Source: Saccharomycopsis malanga (lineage: Eukaryota; Ascomycota; Saccharomycetes; Ascoideales; Saccharomycopsidaceae). Taken from it: a DNA stretch of 64,000 bases. The stretch covers positions 2,480,001 through 2,544,000 of the forward strand of contig CP025322.1 of the NCBI GenBank assembly GCA_004014935.1, in the 5' to 3' direction. Positions within the stretch are counted from its first letter, which is position 1; every line of letters starts with the position of its first letter. Positions 11,141 to 22,623 of this stretch are shown in pieces. The notes beneath the pieces are model-generated. The model ran no database searches. It saw only the letters and a program-made list of their open reading frames with translations, and was not told the DNA's origin. A program made the translations under genes and the position numbers.

Positions 11141-11236
11141 CGTAAAGAGCGAGTAAAGTGTTCTGGGGAACCGAATCGGTGTTCCTTCTAGGTCCTTTTC
11201 TTTTCTCCGGAGCACTGGCCACCGAGCGGCTTTCAG
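11141..11236 (-). mobile_element. SINE head fragment
   Basis: The minus strand reads as the tRNA-like SINE head with a degraded A box (CTCGGTGGCCAGTG) and B-box-like GATTCGGTTCC, then ...TTTACTCGCTCTTTACGAC as in the full copy at 3583-3934. No body or tail follows. Confidence 0.6.
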
Positions 11237-11636
11237 CAATTTTTTCGATTTTATTTGAATTATTTTTTTCAGCAGGCACCAGCAAATAGGTTTCCAGGTT
11301 TTCAACGCAGTTGGTTCGGAAATTGCAAAGTGCAAATATGCGGTATTAGCTACACCCAGTAAAATGTAACACATTCATTCCACCTACTACATTTAGACAG
11401 TTTCTGTTCAGTCTCCATATAAGGCTGTAGAAAAAGATAATTTAAAAAAAGTTCAAGAAAATTCCAAATGCTTACATTTTGAAATCATTTTAATTCTTGA
11501 CACTTGATCCGTCTTTAAATCTCACTTGTTCTTACTTTTTTTATTTCTTTTTTTTTTGTTTTTCTCTACTTTTCTTCTTTGTTTCTTCATTCTACAAGAT
11601 CTTTTCAAACTTTATTAATTCGATACATTTATAATA
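11237..11636. other. Non-coding stretch between SINE pieces
   Basis: About 400 bp of T-rich sequence with poly-T runs near 11535-11560. I see no gene or structured RNA. Confidence 0.4.
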
Positions 11637-11781
11637 GTAATCATATATTTCGAGCCCAGTACATCTCAGTTCCGTATATAAGTGCGATGTCTAGGGGACC
11701 TGGTAAAACCCAGTGGGGAAACCCGAATAATGTCTCTGTCATTGTTAGCTGCCCACCGTCTTTTGCCTGTACTAAATGGTG
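11637..11781 (-). mobile_element. SINE tail fragment
   Basis: Plus-strand ATTTCGAGCCCAGTACATCTCAG ... GGTAAAACCCAGTGGGGAAA matches the SINE tail region in minus orientation. It is cut on its right by an LTR at 11782. Confidence 0.65.
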
Positions 11782-12062
11782 TGTTGTAATTTCATAATCC
11801 TTTCACTTGACATTTTATTCAATTTCCTATATCACCATATATATATCTGTATCATATCTATAAAAAATATATAACATAAACATAGATAGGGAGACAAATC
11901 TCGATATTTAAATATTCAACTTTTTAGAAAACACCTTCTTAGTCATCGCTCGGATTAATCTCTTAAATTTGTATCTCGGATTAATCACTTAAATTATTAT
12001 CTAGGATAATCACTTAAATTAATATCTCGAATTAATTACTTAAATTAATATCTCGAATTAAC
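11782..12062 (-). repeat. Copia-family LTR cut by a SINE tail
   Basis: Minus-orientation LTR, TGTTGTAATTTC onward, with several 26-bp units. It ends without its CCTATTCAACA terminus where the TAA repeats of the next SINE begin. Confidence 0.8.
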
Positions 12063-12311
12063 TAATAATAATAATCTTATATTTCAAGCCCAGTACATAT
12101 CAGTTTCGTATATACGCGCTATGTCTAAGAGGACTTGGTAAAACCCAGTGGGAAAAAATTCAAGTGTCCCAGTCATTGTAAAGTTCTCGCTGGCTTTTCT
12201 GAACACCCAATGGGTTGGAAAGTAAGCACTAGACTTTCGTCTAGGTCGTATTTCAGACAGTTGCACTTGCCTGTGGAAACCACGTTCAGTATAGTAAAAG
12301 CAGCGAGTAAA
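12063..12311 (-). mobile_element. SINE, body and tail without tRNA head
   Basis: Minus-strand SINE with TAA-type tail (12064-12072), conserved tail and body (AGCACTAGACTTTCGTCTAG palindrome, TTGCACTTGCCTGTG), closely matching 3583-3934. The tRNA-like head is missing, and LINE copy 2 sequence begins where it should be. Confidence 0.75.
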
Positions 12312-12544
12312 ATTCGTTCATAGCTAAAATCAAGAACAACAAAAAATAAAATAAAAGTAAAGACAATATTAAAAATAAAAATAAAAATAAAAATATATAA
12401 AAATCAATAAAAAGTAATGATAAAAAATAAAAAAGGTTATAGGGGCTGGCTAGGGGCAGACCTCAGTTTGTTATCTTGGTCCCGATGATACTACTTGTGT
12501 TGAGTATCTAGTGACCTTTTCCAAGTAGGAGAGCAAAGCTTCAG

Positions 12545-15430
12545 CTACCCTACCGTTTTGTCATTAATCAAGTTCAGAACCATGTCTGACCTTATGTTAT
12601 GTTCTTCCTGCTCATTTGTCCATTTTCCGCATGTAAGTAGATGATCATGCTTTGGGTCTTGATCGCCACAGTCCTGACACTCTAATGTGTCAGAACCCAC
12701 CATTTCCTTAAACCTTCGCAGCACCATGCTTACTCCACTGACAATTTGAGTCACGGAGCTTAATACGGGTTTTGAAGATTTAAGGAAAGTCCAGAGAGGA
12801 AGTTTCTTGATGAGCGTCGTTACTTGTGGGTCAGGGTTGTACAGCCTGTATTCTTCGGGATACTCGCTTTTGGATTGATTTACTTTTTCTTGCCATTGTT
12901 AAATCATCTTCTCATGGATAACTTGTCTTAAACATGATATCCTTTGATGGTGTCTTATGGGCTTGTTTTGTTCTTCTTCGCTTCTTTTTTCTTTAATCAA
13001 TCTGTCAGCGTGCTGTTCCAACTTTTGTTGCATCCTTTTGACCGTAGCTGGTACAGCGCCTGGGACTTCCAAAGTTTGAAAAAGCTCTTTGACCTTTAAT
13101 CATGACTCTATCGGCATCCTTGCGGCATTCTCCAAACATTTGCGTACCGGATTATCGTCATGTGTATTAAGCACAAGCCGTAATGTTTTTTCCAATATGC
13201 ATTTGTCCCTGGATATATTGCTTGATGGGATTCCTGACTCAATGTTGCGTATGTCAGTATTGGTTCTTTTGACGGCTACAAGCGTTAGTCTTAAAGCTCT
13301 GTTCTCTGCTACTTGGATTTGTTTGGCCCTTGTCATTGCAATATTTGCGCCATACACTTCCATTCCATAGTTGATGATCGGCTTCAAACAAGATTGTAAC
13401 AATACTCTTGTTGCTACTCCAGACTGCCCTTTTGTCACTTTGCTTAGTTGGTGCATTCTGGTTGTGACCTTGTTTAGTTTCTTGACGACGTTGTTTACAT
13501 GTTCATTAAATTTCAAGCCAGTATCGAGTGTAACACCTAATAACTTGACTGTTTTGTCTTCTTGCTTAGTTCCAACATTTGGGAGCTTTAACGTAGATAT
13601 TCTCCGTCCTGATGGGTCTTAGTCGTGTGTTCGTCGTCCACAAAGGTAAAAGCCTTAACTTTGACATTCTCTCTTCTAGTGCCTCATACAAGTCTGCCAG
13701 ATACAACATAAACAATAGTGGCAGAAGTGGGGAGCTTGTTTCTTAATAAGTCTCTGTTCACATTTCCAAAGGCGTTCTCAATGTCTATAAGTAGTGCTCC
13801 GGAATGTTGACAGTTTGGGCCTTTACGTTTCTTGGCTGGCCGTAATCTGCCTTTATAGCTACTATAGATTTCTTCCGTTACTGCCACTAAACCGTCTGTT
13901 GCACAATAGCCCAGTCTTGCTCCAAACTGGTTTGGAGGAAGAGAGGTTACTTGCAAAAGTCGGTTTTGAATGACCTTTTCGAAAGTATTTGCCATAGTGT
14001 TTATAAGGCTGATCGGTCGGTAGGCCTTTGGTACTTGATAATCCGGTTTTCCTGGTTTTGGGATAACTACTGTCAATGAGTGTTTCCATGGATCTGGGAA
14101 CCGTCTCTACTTCAAGCACGCATTGAAAATGACTAGCAATTGCTCCTTAAACCATTCAACCTGTAATAACCGTTTAATCATTCCGTTCGTAATTTTATCT
14201 GGACCAGGCGCTTTTTTCTTGTTCAAATACTTTGTTGCCTTTGAAATCTCCTCAAAGGAGATTTCTGGGAAATCACTAGTAGGAGAACTTATTGCTGTCG
14301 TACTTTGGTTTGCCCTAGCCCTAGCCCTAGCCCTTTGAGGATAAAAGTGGTTCACGAACAACTTGACTTGTTTTCGGAACGACTTCTCCATGGGACTGGT
14401 TTGGTTTCTTCTTGCTTTAGTATATTTATACGTTGCCCATACATTCACTTGGTTTCTTGATTTCAAAAAGCTGTTCCATTTATCTGCTTTCGCCTTTTGA
14501 ATCTGTTTTTTCATCATGGGACCCCAAGTTGGATATAATGATGGATTGCGCCTTATTTGCCCGAGTTTGTTTTTTAAATTTCTAATGTCTTTCGTCGTCC
14601 ATCGTTTGTGCCACTGTTTTGATTTCATTTTTGGTGTGTTTGCATTAATGGCTCTTCTTATTTGTTTGGTGAAGCTGGCTGTTACTCTGTTTAATGACTC
14701 TGTTAAATTTATGCTTCGTTTGACCTTTTTCTTGTATTGTTGTTGTTATTGCTAAATGGTCGGATCCTACTTCTTTATATAATTCTTTGAATTTGGCTAC
14801 TTCCAATAGGTCTCTAGAAACGAACACAACATCAAGAACATTGCCCTGACGGTGCGTTGGTTGATCGTAGATTCCAATGGAGGTAAAGTCATGGTTTTCC
14901 AACAACAAATTTATTCTTTCGTATTTTCTGGCATGTTCATCATTTGTTATAACTCGACTAGTGAAGCCCGGATGGGCTGCGTTCAAGTCTCCTGCGATGA
15001 TGCAAGGACCCGATATTTTGTTAATCTGCTGAGTTATAACTTCTAATGTCATGCTTCTGTTGTGTAGTTCAGAGCCTATCGGAGCGTCGTATGCATTTAT
15101 TATGTTAATTTTTTTCTTTTTATACTTAATCTTGGTGGATACTAAATCTCTTGAGTTCATGTTAGCAATGTAGTCTACGCTGTGGCGTGCTGTCAACATG
15201 CCTCTGTTAATATAAATGACAGCTCTTGTTTTCTCGTCCGTATTTTCATGCCGCGATTTTTTGAACATTGGGTGATTTAGTGGCTCCTTTTTACCGTCAA
15301 CTCCTCTAACTGACGCTGGCTCCTGAACTAAAATGATCGTGTTTGGCTGGGTTACATATTCATCAAGTAGTACTTCATGAACATGGTTTTTCTTTTGCAC
15401 GTTGATAGAGATAATGTTTAGGGATAACAT
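12545..15430 (-). pseudogene. LINE copy 2 ORF2, broken
   Basis: The start MLSLNIISINVQKK and an open endonuclease (QEPASVRGVDGKKEPL, GDLNAAHP, SDHLAI) run to about 14645. Copy 2 lacks the in-frame stop that copy 1 has in this region. Further on there is a deletion after SDHLAITTTIQE, an RT with PGPDKI, AYRPISL and the segment GLVAVTEEIYSSYKGRLRP that copy 1 lacks, then deletions around the PQGSP and VDD region. The C-terminal zinc knuckle is kept at 12545-12754. Not functional. Confidence 0.8.
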
Positions 15431-16866
15431 TATAGACTCATATCAATATGTAATGGGTTTTTCTTGTCCATGGTGTGGACAAGTGGTGAACCCATGGATC
15501 TTGTTACTCGCCGTCGTGTAGACTGTTCTCCCGGTTTTGCCTTTGCAAATTGTTCCCTTTCAAATCTTGCGTTTGCATGTTTTATTAAGTCTTTTCCTTT
15601 TGAACTTTTTCCGGCTTTTTTCGTTGTTTTGGTGGCTGGACGAATTTCATCCCATTGTTGCTGAGTCGTTTCGGTAACTATTTCTTCGTCAATCGGTTCA
15701 TCATCGGCCCAGTTGACGTTTGATTCTTCGTTAGTAACACAGGGGTGTTGCCCTCCAAGGAGTTGACTTGGGTTGTCAACTCTTCGTTGGATTCTTGTTG
15801 TTCAGCAACCTCCATTGCAGGGGTCTCTTTAACGTTTTCCGCTGGTCTTTCAACTTGATTGTCACCATGGCTTTCGACTTGGATGTCATCGTGTCTTTCG
15901 ACTTGAATGGCTTCTTGGGTCTCAGCTTGAATTTCATCTTGGGTTTCGTTTTGGCCAGCCTGGTTGGTCTTCTGGTTAGTTGTCAATGTAGTTTCTTTGA
16001 CTAAAGCAGAAGATTTTTCCATGTTAGTTTGGTTTCCTTGTTCTGTTGGGGTGTTTTCATCTTTTGCAATTGGTTCATTGTCCAAACGTGACGGACGTAA
16101 GATTATTCTGATAATTCTAGGTTCGCTTTGTCTGGTGGACACTCGAGTGTCACCATCAGGGGTTGCTCTTTTTCTGCCTTGAGGTTGTTTTTCGTAATAT
16201 CTACTAGTATAAAAGAAGTGGCCTTGGGCAAACACTCTTCTATAGTTAGCTTCATGTTCGTGTTTGTAAATGACTAAGGCGCAGTATGTTCCTGTTGAAT
16301 AGGTAATTCAAAGGATGTCCGAGAAAAGTCTTGTACTGATTTAAGTGATTAATCCCAGATAATAATTTAAGTGATTAATCCTAGATAATAATTTAAGTGA
16401 TTAATTCGAGCGATGACTAAGAAGGTGTTTTTTTTTTAAAAAAAATTGAATATTTAAATACCGAGATTTGTCTCCCTATCTGTGTTTATGTTATATATTT
16501 GAAAACATATATATGATAGATATATATGGTGATATACGAAATTGGATAAAATGTCAAGTGAAAGAATTATGAAATTACAACAGTTCCTTGTTCATCTGCT
16601 GTTGTTCTACCATTGTATTGATTGATCTCATCATACCAACTTCTTGGATGGTATTGAGGGCTTAATAGGGCTCTAATTGGTCTTGCTAATTCTGGAAAGA
16701 TCACTTTTCCGTCATTGTCTTCAATTCATAACAGGGCTTCAAGACTGGCTGGCGAGATGTATTTTGGTACATCAGAAATTACTCTTCTGTGTCACATATT
16801 GCCATCTAATACCGCTGGGGATTCAATACTTAATCTGATCGTTTCAATAAGTTCGTCAGTAGCTGG
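15430..16866 (-). pseudogene. LINE copy 2 ORF1, broken
   Basis: Clear relative of the intact ORF1 at 6708-8369 (RRYYEKQPQGRKRATPD-like, PAENVKETPAMEV). Damage: two in-frame TGA codons (near 16736 and 16796), a 2-base insertion near 15740 that changes the frame, and a solo LTR at 16293-16582. It has an extra set of QVE(R/S)HDD/GD-type repeats in the acidic part compared with copy 1. The N-terminal part is lost at the copia junction. Confidence 0.8.
16293..16582 (+). repeat. Solo copia-family LTR with target duplication GTTCC
   Basis: 290 bp LTR inside LINE copy 2 ORF1. GTTCC flanks both sides (16288-16292 and 16583-16587) and LINE sequence continues across, so this is a clean insertion later reduced to a solo LTR. 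Confidence 0.92.
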
Positions 16867-17184
16867 TGTTGTAATTTCATAATTCTTTCACTTGACATTT
16901 CATTTAATTTCCTATATCATTATATATATATCTATCTATCATATATATAATTCAAAATATATAACATAAACACAGATAGGGAGACAAATCTCGGTATTTA
17001 AATATTCAACTTTTTTTAGAAAACACCTTCTTAGTTATCGCTTGGATTGATCACTTAAATTTGTATCTCGGATTAATCACTTAAATTATTATCTCGAATT
17101 AATCACTTAAATCAGTATCTCGGATTAGTCACTTAAATCAGTACAAGACTTTTCTCAGACATCCTTTGAATTACCTATTCAACA
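16867..17184 (-). repeat. Left LTR of copia fossil B
   Basis: 318 bp with four 26-bp units, TGTTGTAATTTC to CCTATTCAACA. It meets pol at the same base as the LTR at 1863 in fossil A, and no polypurine tract precedes it. Confidence 0.85.
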
Positions 17185-20100
17185 ATCTGCACTTCCTGCA
17201 ATCAATAAATCATCAACATAAAGAGCTACCATAACAAATGATTTGGCACTTTCTCTGGTGTATAAACAATATTCTGCTCTATTTCTTCTGAAACCAAGTT
17301 TTCTTAATACGCAATTTATCTTTTCATTCCACACAAATGGTGCTTGTTTTAAACCATACAAGCTTTTGTTTAATTTCAACACCATGTTCTCTTTTCCTTT
17401 CTTGACATATCCTTCAGGTTGTGTCATATAAATTTCTTCATTCAAATTACCATTTAAGAATGCAGTCTTCACATCCATTTGATGTACTCTTAAATTTCTA
17501 GATGCAGATACCGCTAGCATAATTCTGATAGACTCGTATCTGATAACTGGTGCAAAGGTTTCGTTGTAGTCAATTCCTTTTAATTGGGAGAAACCTCGAG
17601 CAACTAATCTTGCTTTGTAAAGACCACCATCTTTGATTGTGAAGACCCATTTGCAACTAATTGGTTTTCTTCCTTCTGGCAAATGTACCAACTTATACGT
17701 GTTATTTTCACTATGAGCAGCAATTTCTTTCTCACAGGCTTCAATCCACTTTTCTTTATCTTCAGCTTCACTAACTTCTTCAACAATAGGTTCAATTTTT
17801 GGTGACAACATCGGAATAGTATTCCCTTCAGTTGTGGAACCTTGGGGAACAAATGAGGTACCACCATCCAATGCAACTTTTCGAACTTTCATGTTTCTTT
17901 TGGATACTTCCCTCTCTGAATCAGAACTGGGCAGGGAAACATCACTATCGTCACAAACTTCTTCTAACACATCAAATGGATTTCTCGATATAACAGTCTT
18001 AGTGCCTGGAATAGATTTTTCACTATGTTTCTTTCGCTTTACTTGCACTATTGTGAAATCATCATTATCTTCAACATCAGGTACAATGCTTTCAACGGTT
18101 GAGGAAACGACAGATTCAGTGTCAGTGTAGTCACTTATATCTGCATCGCTCATATCTTCTAAATTGTCAGAGTACATGCTTCCATCAGATTCATCAGGTT
18201 GAATAACATCCCCTTTGTTTTGGACGATAGCATCGTCCAGAATTACTCTGACCGTGGAGATTCCACCAACAGAACCAGATCCATAAGTGAGAGACGAGTT
18301 AGTAGCAGCCATAGGCGCAGGGGTAGTCAACTCAAAAAATTTTTGGTGTTCATCAAAAGTAACTTGCGCAGCAACTATAATAGTATTGGAGTCTGGATCA
18401 TACATCCTGTAAGCTTTGTGATCTCTATCATATCCCATCATGGCACATTTCTTTGATGTTGCACTCATTTTTCCGTCCCTTAATGCGGGAGGAACAACAC
18501 AGTATCCAACACAACCGAAAATTCTCAAATGATTGAGTGAGGGTACAATCCCATACCATCTAGTGAATGGAATCTCGTTATCAATTACTCTCGAAGGAGT
18601 GCGATTAATCAAATAGGCAGCTGTTTGGACTGCTTCAGGCCAAAATTGTACTGGAGCTTGTGCATGCAACATCAAGGTTCTTGACTTTTCTTGAATGGTG
18701 CGATGCATTCTTTCAGCCACACCATTTTGATAAGAATGATGTGGAACGGTTAGCTCATGTCTTATGCCACGATCCTTCATGAAGTTATGTAATTTGTTAT
18801 TGACAAATTCACCACCATTGTCAGTCCTAATAGCACCACACACATAGTTTTCTCCTCTGCTGTTGAACAGTGTTTCATTATATTTCACAAACTCAATAAT
18901 AGCATCAGCAGAATCAGATTTTCTCTTTAGACAAACTACAGTAACAAACCTAGTGTAACCATCCACAATGGTTAAGAAATAAACTGAGCCATCAATTGAT
19001 CCATAACTAAACGGACCACAAACATCGATATGAAGCAACTGTAGTGGTTGAACGGAGATGGACACTCCGTTTTTCGGCTTCCGGGTAACGGTTTTACCAA
19101 TGCGCACAGTTCACAAACTGTCACACCTAAGGTATTTTTAAGGTCACCACACAATTGAAATTGCTTATTGACTGACCGAAATACACCAACAACATCCATA
19201 GTCGGGTAAGCTTTGATAAACTCATTCTCAAAAAGCAACTTTGCACCATTTCCAGTTGCTTTTGATATGGAAATCAAGTTAGCAGTAGCATCTGGAATAT
19301 AAAGTGCATTTAACAAACTCACATCTTCACCAGTGGGCAACCTAATAGAGGCAGTTCCTCGTCCAGCAATCTTCAACGGATTTCCACCAATACCATTAAT
19401 CTCTCCAGAGTAATCATCCAATTTAGTAAACAAGGTTTTGTCACAAATAATATGACTTGAAGCACCACTATCAAAAAATAAGTCTGTTTTTCTTGATTCA
19501 TGTCCAAGATAAACAAGCCAAGCATTATTCAGTCTTTTATCACGCTTTTTGTCTTTTCTAATTTTTGCATTGAATTCATCTTTTGGTGGAGCCTGACAAT
19601 CTCTAGCAAAATGACCTTGCTTACCACAATTGAAACATTTGTAGTTAGCGTTGGGTTTAGTAACAAGAGCACTTTCATTGGCTGAAGACACAGTCGCAGG
19701 CTTGTCTTTAATCACTTCTCTAATTAAATCCATTGCAGTTTCAGTATCAAAAATGTCAGTAGTATTATGTACTTGTTGGAAGTTGGAAATAACTTCTTTC
19801 ACAGCAGATTCTCCATAACCAAAACGCTTCAATTCAGTAAGAAGAAAACAAGTACCAAATACTTCCGCATCGAGAGTTCGTAAAATGGAAACATTCAAAG
19901 TATCAAAAGCATCAAGCATCTGAGCAACACCAGATCCTTTTTCACTCCATTTATGATCAATAAAATCAGAGATTTTAGTCACAATGGTTAAAAGTGACAT
20001 CACACCATAGTTTTGTTTCAAATAAATAAACGTATCCCGACCTGAACCTTCAAAAATCATCATTTTTCTCAAAGGCACTTGAGTAACACTATTAACTATA

Positions 20101-20325
20101 ACAGAGTTCAAAATTTCATCCAAAAGGAACAATAATTGTGCAGCACTTTGTTCAGTATCATGTTCTTCAGCACCAATATCTCCATTAGAAAGATAACGAA
20201 ATAAACCAAGACCTCTCATCTTCAACTTGACTGAGATTAAGGCAAACCAATCATGGTAGTTCTCAGAACTTTTCAATTTCTCATCCACACCAAAGTTGAC
20301 TAGAGCACCAGGAGAACTCATAACC

Positions 20326-20562
20326 TGTTGTAATTTCATAATTCTTTCACTTGACATTTTATTCAATTTCCTATATCACCATATATATATATCTATCATA
20401 TATATAATTCAAAATATATAACATAAACACAGATAGGGAGACAAATCTCGGTATTTAAATATTCAACTTTTTTAGAAAACACCTTCTTAGTCACCGCTAG
20501 GATTAATCACTTGAATCAGTACGAGACTTTTCTGAGACATCCTTTGAATTGCCTATTCAACA
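20326..20562 (-). repeat. Right (5') LTR of copia fossil B
   Basis: 237 bp short form with one 26-bp unit. The primer-binding site follows directly on the element strand. The two LTRs of fossil B differ in length (237 and 318 bp) mainly by the repeat number. Confidence 0.85.
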
Positions 20563-21677
20563 GACGGACGTAAGATTGTTCTGATAATTCTAGGTTCGCT
20601 TTGTGTCACCATCAGGGGTTGCTCTTTTTCTGCCGTGAGGTTGTTTTTCGTAATATCTTCTAGTATAAAAGATGTGGCCTTGGGCAAAAACTTTTCTATA
20701 GTTAGCTTCATGTTCGTGTTTGTAAATTACTAAGGCGCAGTAGGTTCCTTGTTCATTTGCTGTTGGTCTTCCATTGTATTTATTGTTCTTATCGTACCAA
20801 CTTCTTGGGTGGTATTGAGGGCTTAGAAGGGCTCTAATTGGTCTTGTTAATTCTGGAAAGATCACTTTTCCGCCGTTATCCTCAATTGGTAGATAACAGG
20901 GCTTCAAGGCTGGCTGCTGAGATGTATTTTGGTACATCAGAGATTACTCTTCTGTGCCACATATTGCCATCTAATACCGCTGGAGATTCAATACTTAATC
21001 TGATCGATTCAAGAAGTTCATCAGTAACTGGTTCACGGAAACGTACTCTCAAATGTCCATTTCTGGTTGGGTAGTAATTTACAATTTTGTCCTTATATTG
21101 ATTGTTAAATTCAATAAGCTTTTGTTCATCAAACAGTTCATGTGGTCTTTGCAATAACACTAACTCCTTATTTTCAGTCAATTTTTTGACTGGGTTCTTT
21201 TTCTCTGTGATTGGGAATTTTGTGTGGAATGCCAATGTTGAATTCTTTAACTCTGGTTGTGCTTGTCTAGCCATTGCTGCGTAAGAAGGCCGGACAGTTT
21301 CTTTATTAACCTTTTCATTCATTTTATCTTCGAGTTGGTTCCTTTTCTCAGTCAAAGTTAATACCGCCTTGTTCGTTGTCTCAGTCATTTTAGCTGATTG
21401 GCTTATAGTAGCTAACAACCATTTAATTAATGTTCCATTGTCAATATCTAAACTTCCCGATTGCTCAAAGGAAATAGTTTGTGAGCCCCCTTGAAGGGAT
21501 TTGCTTATTTCATTCATCATTCCATTGATGCTAATGGACACATCACCGCTTGCGTTATCACCAGCGAACGGTGAATAAGAATGGGGAATAGCCTGGGAAG
21601 ACGAATGGGCCGGTGGTGGAGGACCCGGGATCCTCCAGGTGGGCCCCAATCGTATGGGTATAGTCCTGGGATGACAT
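20563..21677 (-). mobile_element. LINE copy 3, ORF1 5' part only
   Basis: Minus-strand remnant of LINE ORF1 starting MSSQDYTHTIGAHLEDP at 21677. It is frame-shifted by a 2-base loss near 21630 and again near 20890, and is cut at 20563 by the LTR of copia fossil B. It contains a short insert (KKLTENKE) absent from copy 1. It overlaps in content with copy 2, so it is a separate copy, not the other half of copy 2. Upstream leader sequence (21678 to about 21770) differs from that of copy 1. Confidence 0.8.
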
Positions 21678-21863
21678 TTTTATCTTATAGCGAGTAGCTT
21701 TAAGTTCTTCTAATTCTTTGCTGTTACTAAAAGGACTACGAAAAACAAGAAGTGAATTGTAGAACAAAAGTTGACTGAAAACTTAAGAGTGCTGTAACGA
21801 ATGTTTTTGAGTAAATAAGGATCTCAAGTACTGTGCAATGGAGTTTGGCTTGTGATGTGCGTT

Positions 21864-22241
21864 TCAACATATACCACTGGAAGTCAATTTGTCAATAATA
21901 ATACTTGGAGATATGTTTACAAGTAAGAGCAAGAGTAAGAAGGCTTGTACATCCCAATGAGCCACAAACGCCATTAAACCTATGAAAAAGAGCACTAAAG
22001 CAGCGTTTGTGGTCATGGAATTATCAACATTATTCCCTAAGGTGGAAGCAGTGACTTGAACAGCAGTTGTGACAGCAGCGTAAGTTGTTGCAGTGAAAAT
22101 AGTCTCAGTAACTGTTTGACTGAACAGCATAGAAATTTCACCAGTTGTGTCGTGGGCAGCATCAGAAAACAGGTTGCTAAGCAAAAATTGAAGTACTGAG
22201 CTTATGGTTGAAGAAATAATCAATGCAACAATAACGAACAC
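21864..22241 (-). CDS. Small membrane protein, function unknown
   Basis: 125-residue frame with three likely membrane segments: residues about 2-20, 80-97 and 98-115. Between them is a Thr/Ala-rich stretch (ETIFTATTYAAVTTAVQVTAST). The composition looks like a real membrane protein, not a chance frame. I recognise no family. It stands alone between LINE copy 3 and an LTR, so it could be a host gene or cargo. The start MFVIVALI has no in-frame upstream alternative that I checked. Confidence 0.35.
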   Translation of the reverse strand: MFVIVALIISSTISSVLQFLLSNLFSDAAHDTTGEISMLFSQTVTETIFTATTYAAVTTAVQVTASTLGNNVDNSMTTNAALVLFFIGLMAFVAHWDVQAFLLLLLLVNISPSIIIDKLTSSGIC

Positions 22242-22448
22242 ATAAAGGGAAAACTGCCTTTTTTACCACCAATGATATAATATGTGTGTAAAAGAAAACG
22301 TTCAGTCGTTCTAGACAGCGTAGTTGTTACGGCATTATAAACTGTAATACGAATCGCGTCGCACGTATCCAAGTGGATACAACGTCCGTTTACCAGCGCT
22401 GGGATTAGTATTACTAATATCTTTACCTACAAAAAATACAAAAAGGAC

Positions 22449-22487
22449 GTTTGGCTGAGTTGGTCTAAGGCGCCCAGATCAAGAATA
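22449..22487 (+). other. tRNA-Leu-like 5' half
   Basis: GACGTTTGGCTGAGTTGGTC followed by TAAGGCGCCCAGATCAAG looks like the acceptor, D-arm and anticodon side of a tRNA-Leu. It contains an A-box-like TGGCTGAGTTGG. No B box or 3' half follows, so this is at most a tRNA relic or the head of another short element. Confidence 0.3.
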
Positions 22488-22623
22488 AAAAAAATCTTAT
22501 GATTGTTTAAATTGTGTCATCAAAAAATCTTATGTGTCATAGAGTCTCAAAGCTTCCATTATTATTATTATATTTTTTTTTAAACTTTTTATTGAAATCT
22601 GAGATGTACGTCCATGTATATAT

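Larger units (their letters stand above)
12312..16866 (-). mobile_element. LINE copy 2 (Tad/I-like), 5' truncated and broken
   Basis: Minus-strand LINE that keeps its 3' part. From right to left: ORF1 remnant (16866-15430, split by a solo LTR), TAATG junction at 15432-15428, ORF2 remnant (15430 to about 12545) and a 3' end with long T-rich sequence on the element strand (12320-12440). A cysteine/histidine motif near the ORF2 end (CQDCGDQDPKHDHLLTC, within 12545-12754) is the C-terminal zinc knuckle of this LINE group and is missing from copy 1. Copies 1 and 2 are damaged at different places. Confidence 0.8.
16867..20562 (-). mobile_element. Ty1/copia fossil B, LTR-flanked
   Basis: Minus-strand copia element bounded by LTRs at 20326-20562 (5') and 16867-17184 (3'). 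From the 5' end it has gag, a CCHC knuckle CFNCGKQGHFARDC, an aspartic protease motif FFDSGASSHI, integrase and the start of RT up to YVDD. Directly after the 5' LTR is GGTTATGAG (complement of 20317-20325), complementary to the initiator-Met tRNA anticodon loop, the half-tRNA primer known from copia and Ty5; the gag ATG lies inside it. The element is broken (about two breaks) and has no RNase H part. Its flanks (GCTGG, GACGG) do not match, so the ends probably come from recombination between two insertions. Confidence 0.88.

Noticed and set aside
22449-22487. A complete tRNA-Leu gene
   Set aside because: Only the 5' half is present; no B box or 3' half was found in the following 100 bp.
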